DNA from: Burkholderiaceae bacterium
GTDB taxonomy: Bacteria; Pseudomonadota; Gammaproteobacteria; Burkholderiales; Burkholderiaceae
Direction: 5' to 3'
Length of the DNA stretch: 64,000 nt
Assembly (NCBI GenBank): GCA_947450605.1
Contig: CANFWB010000003.1
Span: 1-64,000 of the forward strand
Of the stretch, positions 28,411-37,829 are shown in pieces; positions within the stretch are counted from its first letter, which is position 1, and each line of letters begins with the position of its first letter. The position numbers and the translations under genes are program-made. The notes under the pieces were generated by a model, which saw only the letters and a program-made list of their open reading frames with translations, ran no database searches and was not told the origin of the DNA.

Positions 28411-30387
28411 ATGCATCCCCCTAATTCTAGTATTACAGCGCCTAGCCATCAGAAATATCGCCCTGATATAGATGGATTAAGGGCGATAGCCGTTCTCTCG
28501 GTGGTAGGTTTTCATGCGTTCGGAGTTATGGGCGGGTATGCCGGAGTCGACATATTTTTTGTTATTTCTGGTTTTTTAATTTCTACGATTATCTTTGAGG
28601 GTCTGGATAAAAATTCTTTTAGTTTTGCAGATTTTTACCAAAGACGCATTAGAAGAATATTCCCTTCATTATTTTTAGTGCTCATCACCTGCTTGATTTT
28701 TGGGTGGCTTGCACTGTTTGCTGATGAGTATCGGGAATTGGGAAAGCATGTCAGTTCCGGCGCTGGGTTTGTATCTAATTTAGTCTTGTGGCAAGAGAGT
28801 GGATATTTTGATAGTGCTGCAGAGAAAAAATTTCTATTGCACTTATGGTCCCTTGGGATTGAAGAGCAGTTTTATATTTTTTGGCCACTCCTCACTTTTT
28901 TCCTTTGGAGGCTTCGAAAACATTTCCTGTGGATACTGTTCGGGCTACTTTTTACATCTTTCTTTCTCAATATTTGGTTTATCGGGGAGGATAGTATTGC
29001 CACCTTTTACTCTCCGTTCACTCGTTTTTGGGAGCTCCTCTGCGGGGCTTGCTTGGCCTATGTGACGCTCTATCACAAAATACTGATTGATTTTCTAAAC
29101 AGATGGGCCAATGCTTGCGGATTGATTGGGCTCTTATTAATTGCTGGTGCCATCTCTTTCTTTTCCAAAAATTTGACTTTTCCAGGTTGGTGGGCTTGCA
29201 TTCCAGTCTTGGGTACAACCTTATTAATCATCGCTGGTACAAAGTCTTGGGTCGGTAAAAAGATTTTGTCAAATAAAATATTGGTTTGGTTTGGCTTGAT
29301 TAGTTTCCCTCTTTACCTCTGGCATTGGCCGCTATTAACTTTTGTGAAAGTTGTTGGTGGAAACTCAAGATGGATGACGATTAGCGCAATTCTTTTGTCT
29401 ATTGTTCTAGCATGGCTTTCGTACCGTTATGTTGAAAGGTCTTTTAGGTACGGCAAGGCGTTAAAAGAGAAATCCATATTCTTGGCGTTTGGAATGCTGA
29501 CGGTTGCGCTCTTGGGATGGATTGTTTACTCAGAAGGTGGTTTTCCATTTCGGATTGACGATGGCCATAGCGGTAGGCTTGCCGCTAAATATCGTCTTCA
29601 ATTGGAGTGGCCCGAAAACTATAACCGTAGCGCTGAATGCGTTGCTAAATACGGCGCTGATCAATATTGCCTGGTTGAGAATATTGCCGAACCACCAACG
29701 GTTGCTCTTATTGGCGACTCACATGCGAACCATTTTTATCCAGGATTGAATGAATACTATAGAAATCATGGTGGCAATCTAATACTTCTCGGAGCTGGTG
29801 GTTGCCCACCATTCTTTGATATAAGTAGAGTGACAAAGCCTCCTGAGCCCAACCTACAGTGCGATAGAAGAACATCCCACCTGCATAAATTTGTATTAAA
29901 TGACCCGCATATTAAAACGGTATTTATTGCCTTTAGGCATAACCTAACATTCGAAAGCAACTTTATTTTTGATGATAAGTTACACCAATTGGATTCTCTA
30001 GATAATTACCAGGCAACAGTTTTAGCTTTAACTAGAACTATCAAAATGCTTGAAGCAAAGGGAAAACAGGTTGTCCTTTTATATGATATGCCGGAGCTCA
30101 ATCATGATGTGCGATCTTGTACTTTCAAGAGGCCTCACTTTTCAAATGGCGCTACCTGTAGCTTGGATCAAATTGGATTGATAGACGATTTTGCTAATTA
30201 CAATAAATTGATTGAAACTTTACTCAGTAATACCCAGGTCAAGGTGTTTGATACTCGACCGTACATCAAGGGAATTTTCCCAATTGATGGCAAGGATAAT
30301 TTAAATTACAGGGACTCTACTCACCTATCGTATGGTGGCTCTATGTTTTTTGCTGACAAGTACGATTTCAAGGAGCTGAAAAAATAA
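28411..30387 (+). CDS. OafA/YrhL-type membrane acyltransferase with SGNH domain
   Basis: 658 residues from the ATG at 28411; a TTG 54 bases upstream is less likely. N-terminal acyltransferase-3 domain (about 12-350) begins KYRPDIDGLRAIAVLSVVGFHAFG, with the catalytic His of FHAF, RRIRRIFPSL, LWSLGIEEQFYIFWPLL and ISFPLYLWHWPLLTF, and about ten membrane helices. The C-terminal periplasmic SGNH domain (about 425-658) has VALIGDSHANHFYP and the late STHLSYGGS His. Probably O-acetylates surface glycan. It opens the polysaccharide locus. A paralogue lies at 38607-40559. Confidence 0.92.
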   Translation: MHPPNSSITAPSHQKYRPDIDGLRAIAVLSVVGFHAFGVMGGYAGVDIFFVISGFLISTIIFEGLDKNSFSFADFYQRRIRRIFPSLFLVLITCLIFGWLALFADEYRELGKHVSSGAGFVSNLVLWQESGYFDSAAEKKFLLHLWSLGIEEQFYIFWPLLTFFLWRLRKHFLWILFGLLFTSFFLNIWFIGEDSIATFYSPFTRFWELLCGACLAYVTLYHKILIDFLNRWANACGLIGLLLIAGAISFFSKNLTFPGWWACIPVLGTTLLIIAGTKSWVGKKILSNKILVWFGLISFPLYLWHWPLLTFVKVVGGNSRWMTISAILLSIVLAWLSYRYVERSFRYGKALKEKSIFLAFGMLTVALLGWIVYSEGGFPFRIDDGHSGRLAAKYRLQLEWPENYNRSAECVAKYGADQYCLVENIAEPPTVALIGDSHANHFYPGLNEYYRNHGGNLILLGAGGCPPFFDISRVTKPPEPNLQCDRRTSHLHKFVLNDPHIKTVFIAFRHNLTFESNFIFDDKLHQLDSLDNYQATVLALTRTIKMLEAKGKQVVLLYDMPELNHDVRSCTFKRPHFSNGATCSLDQIGLIDDFANYNKLIETLLSNTQVKVFDTRPYIKGIFPIDGKDNLNYRDSTHLSYGGSMFFADKYDFKELKK

Positions 30388-30615
30388 TGGGCTTAGTTTT
30401 TTTGTAGGATTCGTAAAGGTGATGTTAATGTTAAGAGAAGCTATTCAGAAGAGGCTTAATTAAAGGGGTGCATACGATAACTGGGTTGTGGGCATTGATG
30501 CTTGGGGTAATAGCCACTTCTTTTTCGTGCCATCAAAAAAGTGAGCTTGATTGCTAAACACCTATAAAATTGAGTCATATTTACAAAAAGCATAAAGGTT
30601 TTGCAAATTAATCCC

Positions 30616-32130
30616 ATGGATAAAGCCACCTTAGTTATTCCGGTAATTCTTTGCGGCGGATCGGGCACTCGTCTGTGGCCTTTGTCGCGCTCAGGCTTTC
30701 CAAAGCAGTTTTTGGTGCTTTCGGGCGACGATTCAAGTCAGAGCTTGTTCCAGCAGGCAATTCAGAGAATGAATGCGGTAGGGGCTGGGCAGGGTATGAA
30801 TTTGGGCTCCACCCTCATTGTTACAAACGAGGAGCACCGTTTTTTAGTCTTAGATCAATTGCGTGAATTAAGGGATGTCAGGGCAACACTGCTACTTGAG
30901 CCAGTAGGGCGAAATACCGCTCCGGCGTTAAGTTTGGCCGCCTTTGCGGCAGTGGATCTCGTAGGGGGTGCTGCCGCCACTGAAAATGACCCTATTTTAC
31001 TGATTACCCCAGCAGATCAAACGGTTAAAAACCAGACTGCATTTGTCAGGGCGTTGCGAGAATCTGTATCGGTAGTTGAGGCTGATCAATCCAAACAAAC
31101 AATTGCCATATTGGGAATTACGCCAACCGCGCCTGAAACTGGTTATGGCTATATTAAGCGACAAGGACTTCCCGGTGAGAATCAGGAATATGCGGTGGAA
31201 AAATTTGTAGAAAAGCCTGATGTAAAGACTGCGCAAAGTTATTTAGCGGATGGTAGCTACCTTTGGAATAGTGGCATGTTTGTATTGCGTGCTAGCACAT
31301 GGCTGTCTGCTTTAAAGGAATTTCGTCCGGATATTTTTAGTGTGACTGAAGCTGCATGGCTTTCTCGTAGTAGCGATCATTCTGATCGAACCCACTTTAT
31401 TCGCCCTGATTCGGAAATTTTCAAAACAGTTCCCAGTGAATCGATCGACTATGCAGTGATAGAAAAATGCCCTGGCAGCAAGTTCTCGGTAAAAATGGTT
31501 GAGCTCAGTGCCGGTTGGAGTGATCTGGGTGCCTGGGATGCTGTATGGCAGGTGGGGAAACAAGATGAGAGCGGTAACGTGATCTCGGGGGATGTCATTG
31601 TTAGCAACTCTAAAAACTCATTGATTCATTCGAGTGGCAGATTGATTAGCGCTGTCGGAGTGGAAGATCTTATTATTATTGAAACTGCTGACGCAGTTCT
31701 GGTGGCCGATCGAAAAAATAGTCAAGATGTCAAAAATGTCGTTTCTCAACTAGAGGCACAAAAGCGGGAGGAGAAAAACCTTCATCGCAAAGTTGCTCGG
31801 CCTTGGGGTTGGTATGACAGTGTAGATGAAGGTGAGCGCTTCAAGGTGAAGCGCATCCAAGTAAAGTCTGGAGCTAGCCTCTCATTGCAAATGCATCACC
31901 ACAGGGCTGAGCACTGGATTGTGGTCAAAGGCGTTGCGGAGATTACCAATGGTGATCAAGTCATCACCCTGACGGAGAATCAAAGTACCTATATTCCTCA
32001 GGGGCAAACCCATCGCTTAGCTAACCCAGGAAAGACGCCGCTGGAAATCATTGAAGTGCAGTCGGGTAGTTATCTGGGTGAAGACGATATCGTGCGTTTT
32101 GAGGATAGTTATGGACGCTCTAATTCATGA
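30616..32130 (+). CDS. manC: Mannose-1-phosphate guanylyltransferase/mannose-6-phosphate isomerase
   Basis: Bifunctional type II PMI/GMP enzyme supplying GDP-mannose. 504 residues from the ATG at 30616. The nucleotidyltransferase domain (about 8-350) shows LCGGSGTRLWPLSR, FPKQFL, LEPVGRNTAPALSLAA and FVEKPD. The C-terminal cupin isomerase domain (about 385-500) shows RPWGWYDSVDEGERFKVK, LQMHHHRAEHWIVVKG and YIPQGQTHRLANPG. GDP-mannose feeds gmd and fcl downstream. Confidence 0.95.
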   Translation: MDKATLVIPVILCGGSGTRLWPLSRSGFPKQFLVLSGDDSSQSLFQQAIQRMNAVGAGQGMNLGSTLIVTNEEHRFLVLDQLRELRDVRATLLLEPVGRNTAPALSLAAFAAVDLVGGAAATENDPILLITPADQTVKNQTAFVRALRESVSVVEADQSKQTIAILGITPTAPETGYGYIKRQGLPGENQEYAVEKFVEKPDVKTAQSYLADGSYLWNSGMFVLRASTWLSALKEFRPDIFSVTEAAWLSRSSDHSDRTHFIRPDSEIFKTVPSESIDYAVIEKCPGSKFSVKMVELSAGWSDLGAWDAVWQVGKQDESGNVISGDVIVSNSKNSLIHSSGRLISAVGVEDLIIIETADAVLVADRKNSQDVKNVVSQLEAQKREEKNLHRKVARPWGWYDSVDEGERFKVKRIQVKSGASLSLQMHHHRAEHWIVVKGVAEITNGDQVITLTENQSTYIPQGQTHRLANPGKTPLEIIEVQSGSYLGEDDIVRFEDSYGRSNS

Positions 32131-32537
32131 GCAATATCAAGCTAGCAGTTAAAACCTCTGATACTCCAATTTGCGGTGTAAGTCGGCGGGATACTGGTAG
32201 TGAAAAGTTAAAACTTGGCCGATTAGATATTTGGAGGGATTGGGCTTGGGTGCCAGAATGTATAGAGGCGATGTTGCTTATGCTGCAAAAAAATCAGCCT
32301 CAAGATTATGTGATTACTATGGGGACAGCAATTACCCTAGAGGGGTTTGTGAAAACTGCATTTGAGCAAGCCGGCCTCACCCGGAAGGATCCCGTTGCTC
32401 AGGATTCAAATCTTTCCCAACATACCGATTTGGCTATTGGGCGTTCTCACCCTAGTACAGTGCATCAGATGTTAGCTTGGAAAGCTTCGACCCAAAGGGT
32501 TAAGGTTGTTAAAAAAATGTATCACTCTTTACAATGA
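32127..32537 (+). pseudogene. C-terminal remnant of a GDP-mannose 4,6-dehydratase-like gene
   Basis: 136 codons in a 4-base overlap with manC. From about residue 27 it aligns with the last third of the Gmd/Rmd-like protein encoded at 58416-59375: KLKLGRLDIWRDWAWVPECI against KLSLGNISIYRDWGWAPEYI, then IEAMLLMLQKNQPQDYVI against IEAMWLMLQRERPEDFVI. The Rossmann N-terminus and the catalytic Tyr-Lys pair are missing, so it cannot be an active dehydratase. It sits directly before an intact gmd gene and is probably a leftover from cluster recombination. Confidence 0.8.
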
Positions 32538-32567
32538 ATCAAGTTAAATAAGTAAGCAAAGATCACT

Positions 32568-33698
32568 ATGACCAATAAACAAAAAGTCGCCCTCATCACC
32601 GGTATTACTGGCCAAGATGGCTCTTACCTTGCTGAGTTCTTATTGGAAAAAGGTTATATTGTTCATGGCATCAAACGCCGCGCATCCTCTTTTAATACCG
32701 AGCGCATTGACCACCTCTATCAAGACCCGCATGTAAACCATCCCGATCTGATCTTGCACTACGGTGATTTAACCGATACCAGCAATTTGGTGCGCATCAT
32801 TCAGCAAACCCAGCCTGATGAGATTTATAACCTCGGTGCCCAGTCTCACGTAGCCGTCTCTTTTGAGTCTCCTGAGTACACAGCGGACGTGGATGCGATG
32901 GGGCCACTCAGAATGCTTGAGGCTATACGCATTCTTGGTTTAGAAAAGAAAACCCGCTTTTACCAAGCCTCCACCTCCGAGCTCTACGGCCTAGTACAAG
33001 AAATCCCCCAAAAAGAAACCACCCCGTTCTATCCCCGTAGTCCTTATGCGGTCGCCAAGATGTATGCCTACTGGATTACCGTCAACTACCGCGAAGCCTA
33101 TGGCATCTATGCCTGTAATGGCATTCTCTTTAATCATGAGTCTAAACGCCGTGGTGAGACCTTTGTGACTCGTAAGGTCACTCGTGGCCTAGCCAATATC
33201 GCCCTAGGTTTAGAGAAATGCCTCTTTATGGGCAATATCGACGCACTACGTGACTGGGGTCATGCTAAAGACTATGTCCGTATGCAGTGGCTCATGCTCC
33301 AGCAAGACAAACCAGAAGACTTTGTCATTGCTACCGGTGTGCAGTTCACCGTGCGCGAGTTTATTACCCGTAGTGCCAAACAGTTAGGCATCACTCTGCG
33401 TTTTGAGGGCACAGCCGAAAATGAAAAAGCCATCGTAGCGTCTATCGAGGGTGATAAAGCCCCTGCACTGAAGGTTGGCGATGTAATTGTCCAAATCGAT
33501 CCACGCTACTACCGTCCTACTGAAGTTGAAACCCTCTTGGGTGATCCAACGAAAGCCAAAGAAAAACTGGGCTGGGTGCCAGAGATTACCCTCGATCAAA
33601 TGATCGTCGAGATGGTGGCTAACGATCTAGAAAAAGCCAAGCAACATGCGCTCTTAGAAAAGCATGGTTACTCTGTTGCGGTAGGTAAAGAGAGTTAA
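32568..33698 (+). CDS. gmd: GDP-mannose 4,6-dehydratase
   Basis: Forms GDP-4-keto-6-deoxymannose. 376 residues with the NADP-binding [19 protein letters not shown], the [14 protein letters not shown] loop, catalytic Ser/Glu in [17 protein letters not shown] (Tyr and Lys), [16 protein letters not shown] and [10 protein letters not shown]. The late segment [18 protein letters not shown] is typical. Supplies the substrate of fcl next door. Confidence 0.97.
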   Translation: MTNKQKVALITGITGQDGSYLAEFLLEKGYIVHGIKRRASSFNTERIDHLYQDPHVNHPDLILHYGDLTDTSNLVRIIQQTQPDEIYNLGAQSHVAVSFESPEYTADVDAMGPLRMLEAIRILGLEKKTRFYQASTSELYGLVQEIPQKETTPFYPRSPYAVAKMYAYWITVNYREAYGIYACNGILFNHESKRRGETFVTRKVTRGLANIALGLEKCLFMGNIDALRDWGHAKDYVRMQWLMLQQDKPEDFVIATGVQFTVREFITRSAKQLGITLRFEGTAENEKAIVASIEGDKAPALKVGDVIVQIDPRYYRPTEVETLLGDPTKAKEKLGWVPEITLDQMIVEMVANDLEKAKQHALLEKHGYSVAVGKES

Positions 33699-33743
33699 TT
33701 CAATTAATTGATTAAAAGAAAATAAAGCTAACAAAGAGAATAC

Positions 33744-34718
33744 GTGAGTAAAGATCTCAATCAAAAGATTTATGTTGCTGGCCACAGAGGCATGGTGGGC
33801 TCAGCCATTGTGCGTAATCTACAAGCTAAGGGCTTTAGCAACATTGTGACCCGTACTCATAGCGAGCTCGATCTAACCAATCAAGCTGCTGTACAAGCCT
33901 TCTTTGAGCTTGAGCGGCCAGACCAAGTCTACTTAGCGGCAGCTAAGGTAGGGGGCATCCATGCCAACAATACCTACCCAGCACAGTTTATTTATGAGAA
34001 CTTGATGGTGCAAAATAATGTCATCCATCAAGCCTTTGTGTCTGGAGTCAAAAAGCTCTTGTTCTTGGGATCGAGCTGTATTTATCCCAAGTTAGCCCCG
34101 CAGCCCATGAGTGAAGATGCATTACTCACAGGCAAGTTAGAGCCCACCAATGAGCCGTATGCCATTGCCAAGATCGCCGGTATCAAAATGTGTGAGAGTT
34201 ATAACCGCCAGTATGGGCAGTCTCATGGGATTGATTACCGCTCCGTGATGCCGACCAATCTGTATGGCCCAGGGGATAACTACCATCCAGAAAATAGCCA
34301 TGTCATCCCAGCACTCATTAGACGATTCCATGAGGCTAAAGTAGCCAATAGCCCAGAAGTAGTGATCTGGGGCACAGGCACCCCTAAAAGGGAGTTCCTG
34401 TACGTAGACGATATGGCAGCAGCCTCTGTCTTTGTGATGGAGCTAGATAAGACTACCTACGATCAACACACAGAGCCAATGCAAAGCCACATCAATGTGG
34501 GCTTTGGATCTGATGTGACCATTAATGAGTTAGCCCATGCAGTAGCTAAAGCAACGGGCTATCAAGGCAGTATTAGTTTTGATCCCAGTAAGCCTGATGG
34601 ATCACCTAGAAAGTGGATGAGTTCGGAGCGGTTAAATCGGCTGGGTTGGAATGCTAAGGTGGGGCTGGAGCAGGGGTTAAAACTAGCTGTATCTGAATAC
34701 CTATCCTGCAAAGCATGA
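33744..34718 (+). CDS. fcl: GDP-L-fucose synthase
   Basis: Epimerase/reductase converting GDP-4-keto-6-deoxymannose to GDP-L-fucose. 324 residues with GTG start. NADP site [38 protein letters not shown], the catalytic Ser-Ser-Cys in [29 protein letters not shown] (Tyr, Lys) and the family ending [16 protein letters not shown]. The stop overlaps the next start by 4 bases and begins a chain of coupled genes. Confidence 0.96.
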   Translation: MSKDLNQKIYVAGHRGMVGSAIVRNLQAKGFSNIVTRTHSELDLTNQAAVQAFFELERPDQVYLAAAKVGGIHANNTYPAQFIYENLMVQNNVIHQAFVSGVKKLLFLGSSCIYPKLAPQPMSEDALLTGKLEPTNEPYAIAKIAGIKMCESYNRQYGQSHGIDYRSVMPTNLYGPGDNYHPENSHVIPALIRRFHEAKVANSPEVVIWGTGTPKREFLYVDDMAAASVFVMELDKTTYDQHTEPMQSHINVGFGSDVTINELAHAVAKATGYQGSISFDPSKPDGSPRKWMSSERLNRLGWNAKVGLEQGLKLAVSEYLSCKA

Positions 34719-35521
34719 ATTCACCTTCAGCAACGACTAAGTTTGGTTGGAGTTTTTGTATTCCGACTGCACCCGGGGGCGAGGGACAGCTTAGTTTGGT
34801 GATTAATTCAATTATTTCTGAATTTTCAGATCGATCAGACTTCGAAATTATTGTTATCGGATGCTGCTCCTTATCCAAAATAAAATCCCTTCAAGCGTCA
34901 GAAGATTTAAAGCACATTCATTTCTTGCCATTCACGGAGAAGCATTTTTCATTCGATTGGAAGTGCTTTAGGCGGGCTGTTAAAAAAGGGAAATTTCAGG
35001 ATGCATTGATGCGAGGGGGGTGGATTACAAGAAAGAAAAATCTGCTGGTACAAAATGCACATTTCGATAACATTTGCTTAATGCATGATTATGTTGCCCT
35101 GAAGTCTGGTTGGAGGGAGGGCTTTAATCAATATGGGTTTGATTGGAATGTGTGTGTCAATGCAGTTCTCAATAAAAATCAGACTAGGCATCGTGATTGG
35201 CTGGTATGGGATTACCCAGAAATTGGTGCCACATTACTGCCATATGAGATCAGTCATTTAAGTCGATTTATGTATATCTCGGGAACTTATTTTTGCGTTA
35301 AGAAAAATTTTTTCTTAGCTCATCCACTGAATGAGGGATTGCACTGGGGTGAGAGTGAAGATGTTGAGTGGTCTATCCGAGTACGTGAGCACACCAACTT
35401 TAGTTTCAATCCTTATTCTCAGGTTTGCTATGTCAAAGAAAAGGCCTTGGATGAGGCGCCGTACTGTGATGATTGGCAAGTTAGATCGCTTCTGTTGAAT
35501 GCAAAGTTAGGGCTGTCATGA
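34715..35521 (+). CDS. Putative glycosyltransferase (GT-A-like)
   Basis: 268 residues. The first 50 ([15 protein letters not shown], then [11 protein letters not shown]) resemble the nucleotide-binding start of GT-A enzymes. An acidic HDY replaces a DxD-like motif at 124-126, and a late [13 protein letters not shown] stretch resembles the acceptor/metal region of family 2-type enzymes. No membrane helix. I cannot assign a donor or acceptor. It overlaps fcl and the GDPD-like gene by 4 bases on each side. Confidence 0.6.
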   Translation: MNSPSATTKFGWSFCIPTAPGGEGQLSLVINSIISEFSDRSDFEIIVIGCCSLSKIKSLQASEDLKHIHFLPFTEKHFSFDWKCFRRAVKKGKFQDALMRGGWITRKKNLLVQNAHFDNICLMHDYVALKSGWREGFNQYGFDWNVCVNAVLNKNQTRHRDWLVWDYPEIGATLLPYEISHLSRFMYISGTYFCVKKNFFLAHPLNEGLHWGESEDVEWSIRVREHTNFSFNPYSQVCYVKEKALDEAPYCDDWQVRSLLLNAKLGLS

Positions 35522-36156
35522 TTCAAATTATTGCGCACCGAGGCCTCTGGACTAAGCCAGATGAAAAAAATACCGAGGAAGCCTTCAAAAAAGCACTAAG
35601 TCAAGGGTTTGGAATCGAAACTGATTTTCGAGACCAGATGGGTGGGTTGGTGGTCTCTCACGACCCCCCGGCTCAGGATGCGTTGTTGGCAAAGGAGCTC
35701 GCTGAGCTTTATTTGGAAAATCCTGTTAACGCACCGATGGCATTAAATATTAAGTCAGATGGGCTTTATGAACTGATGGCTGTATTTGCCGCCGACTCAA
35801 ATCTGAGAAATTACTTTGTGTTTGATATGTCGATACCAGATACACTGGGCTACATTAACAAAGGGGTGCCTTTTTACAGCAGGGTAAGTGAGTTTGAGCT
35901 ATCCCCAGCTTTTCTAGATCAGGCGAGTGGCGTTTGGTTGGATTGCTTTCAGAGCGATTGGTATGATGCTGAACTACTAAATCGCTACTTAGGTATGGGT
36001 AAGGCGGTTACAGTGGTTTCACCAGAGTTGCATCGACGTCCTCATTGGGGTATTTGGAATTTACTAAAAAATAATAAATTTCACCTTAATTCAATGATGT
36101 CAATTTGTACTGATTTTCCAGTAGAAGCCAAGGAATTTTTTGATGCCCAAGATTAA
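35518..36156 (+). CDS. Glycerophosphodiester phosphodiesterase-like protein
   Basis: 212 residues with the catalytic pattern of the GDPD TIM barrel: HRG at 7-9, ETD at 34-36, HD at 48-49. It is shorter than usual (about 250) and lacks a signal peptide, so it is cytoplasmic. In a polysaccharide cassette with a phosphatase and nucleotidyltransferases it may process a glycerol-phosphate or other phosphodiester precursor rather than membrane lipid head groups. Start overlaps the previous stop by 4 bases. Confidence 0.75.
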   Translation: MIQIIAHRGLWTKPDEKNTEEAFKKALSQGFGIETDFRDQMGGLVVSHDPPAQDALLAKELAELYLENPVNAPMALNIKSDGLYELMAVFAADSNLRNYFVFDMSIPDTLGYINKGVPFYSRVSEFELSPAFLDQASGVWLDCFQSDWYDAELLNRYLGMGKAVTVVSPELHRRPHWGIWNLLKNNKFHLNSMMSICTDFPVEAKEFFDAQD

Positions 36157-36775
36157 GGCAGTTTTATTTGATATGGATGGCGTCTTAATTGACGCAAAAG
36201 ATTGGCACTATGAGGCCTTAAATATGGCCCTATCTCTTTTTGGCATGGAGATTAGTCGCTATGACCATCTGGTGACCTATGATGGTTTGCCAACCAAGAA
36301 AAAACTGGAAATGCTAACCCTCGAAAGGGGGTTGCCAGAGCAGTTACATCATTTTATAAATGATATTAAACAGGAATTTACATTTCAATTGGCTTATGCA
36401 AAATGTAGGCCAACTTTTAATCATCAGTATGCGTTATCTCAACTCCACTCCAAAGGATATCGCCTAGTTTCTTGCTCAAATTCTATGCGCAAAACAATGG
36501 ATTTGATGTTTGAGAGAGCGGCAATTAAGTCTTATTTTGAATTTTATTTATCCAATGAGGATGTTAAAGAGCCAAAACCAAATCCAGAAATGTATGTTTC
36601 GGCAATTAGGAAGTTGAATTTGTCGCCTGATGAGTGCCTAATCTTAGAGGACAACGAGAACGGCATACGTGCGGCAAAAGCCTCGGGAGCTCATTTACTG
36701 ACCGTCGCTAGTACACAGGATGTGAATTTTGAAAATATAACTACACGTATTCAAGAAATCGAGCGCGCACTATGA
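36143..36775 (+). CDS. HAD-superfamily phosphatase
   Basis: 210 residues from the ATG at 36143 (a TTG one codon earlier is in frame). Motif I FDMDGVLID with nucleophile Asp10 and Asp12, motif II SCSNS, motif III Lys in KEPKPNPEMY and motif IV LILEDNENGIRAAKASG. An alpha-helical C1 cap domain lies between motifs I and II. Resembles phosphoglycolate or sugar-phosphate phosphatases and beta-phosphoglucomutases. Probably dephosphorylates an intermediate for the adjacent nucleotidyltransferases. Overlaps both neighbours. Confidence 0.85.
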   Translation: MPKIKAVLFDMDGVLIDAKDWHYEALNMALSLFGMEISRYDHLVTYDGLPTKKKLEMLTLERGLPEQLHHFINDIKQEFTFQLAYAKCRPTFNHQYALSQLHSKGYRLVSCSNSMRKTMDLMFERAAIKSYFEFYLSNEDVKEPKPNPEMYVSAIRKLNLSPDECLILEDNENGIRAAKASGAHLLTVASTQDVNFENITTRIQEIERAL

Positions 36776-37506
36776 ACTTGGTTATTCCTATTGCCTCGGG
36801 ATCCAATTTTTTTAAGATTGAAGAGTTTGGTTACCCAAAGCCCTTAATTGAAATTATGGGCAGGCCAATGATCCAGCATGTGATTGAGAATATCACTACA
36901 AATATCGAATTTAAGAAGATTATTTTTATTGTTAAGCAAGATGACTGTGAAAAATATCACCTTGATCAGACCTTAAGTCTTTTAAGCCCGATTACTCCTG
37001 TGGTCATCAAGGTGCGTGGAGAAACTCAAGGCGCCTTATGCAGTGTGCTGCTAGCAATAGATCATATCTATGATGATGAGCCCTTGATCATTGCAAACGC
37101 GGATCAAATTTTTGATGGTGGTGTTGCTGAGGTGATAGCGAGTTTTATTGCTAGCCCTTTAGATGCAGCCTGTGCAGCATTTAATTCCGTGCATCCGCGC
37201 TGGTCTTATGTGAGACTCAATCAAGAGGGCAATGTTGTGGAGGCGGCCGAAAAAAGACCAATTAGTCGAAATGCTATTGCTGGATTGTATTTGTATAAAA
37301 AGGGAAAAGAGTTCATTAAAAATAGCATGAACTCGATCAAGAATGGATCGAGTACTGATGGTAAGTATTTTATTTCACCCGTATTTAATGAATATGTATT
37401 GTCAGGAAAGGCGGTGGGATGTTTTTCGATTGACAACCAGAGATACCACTCTTTTTATACGCCGCAAAAAATCTATGAATATGAGCAGGCCAATTCAAGA
37501 ATATGA
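36772..37506 (+). CDS. Nucleotidyltransferase-like protein with an altered GxGxR loop
   Basis: 244 residues of the sugar-phosphate nucleotidyltransferase fold: YPKPLIEIMGRPMIQHVIEN (21-40), ETQGALCSVLLAI and IIANADQIFDGG. The N-terminal loop reads IPIASGSNFFKIEEF, lacking the Gly-x-Gly-x-Arg of active relatives such as its paralogue at 37830-38552. It may have a different specificity or act as a non-catalytic partner. Overlaps the HAD gene and cupin gene by 4 bases each. Confidence 0.75.
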   Translation: MNLVIPIASGSNFFKIEEFGYPKPLIEIMGRPMIQHVIENITTNIEFKKIIFIVKQDDCEKYHLDQTLSLLSPITPVVIKVRGETQGALCSVLLAIDHIYDDEPLIIANADQIFDGGVAEVIASFIASPLDAACAAFNSVHPRWSYVRLNQEGNVVEAAEKRPISRNAIAGLYLYKKGKEFIKNSMNSIKNGSSTDGKYFISPVFNEYVLSGKAVGCFSIDNQRYHSFYTPQKIYEYEQANSRI

Positions 37507-37826
37507 AAATTGCTAATTTATCCGAAATGAAGGGTGGTTGGTTTGTGGGGGATTTTTTACCCACCCTAATGAAAACTCAGGCAGTAGAGGTTGGGGTAAA
37601 AAAATACACCAAGGGTGACTACGCTGAGAAACATCATCACAAGATTGCAACGGAAATTACGGTGATTCTTTCTGGAAGCGCTCGCATGAATGAGTGCACG
37701 TACTATGCCAATGATATTGTTGTCATTGAGCCAGGCGATTCAACCGACTTTCTGGCTCTGGAGGACGTCACGACAGTGGTTGTGAAGCTTCCCGGCGCAA
37801 TCAATGATAAATATTTGGATGTTTAA
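37503..37826 (+). CDS. Small cupin protein
   Basis: 107 residues forming one cupin barrel: KGDYAEKHHHKIATEITVILSG carries the metal-binding His cluster and Glu, and YYANDIVVIEPGDSTDF is the second motif. It might be a sugar epimerase-like or isomerase-like accessory enzyme. Position between two nucleotidyltransferase genes suggests a role in making their substrate. Function not recognisable from sequence. Confidence 0.7.
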   Translation: MKIANLSEMKGGWFVGDFLPTLMKTQAVEVGVKKYTKGDYAEKHHHKIATEITVILSGSARMNECTYYANDIVVIEPGDSTDFLALEDVTTVVVKLPGAINDKYLDV

Positions 37827-37829
37827 ATT

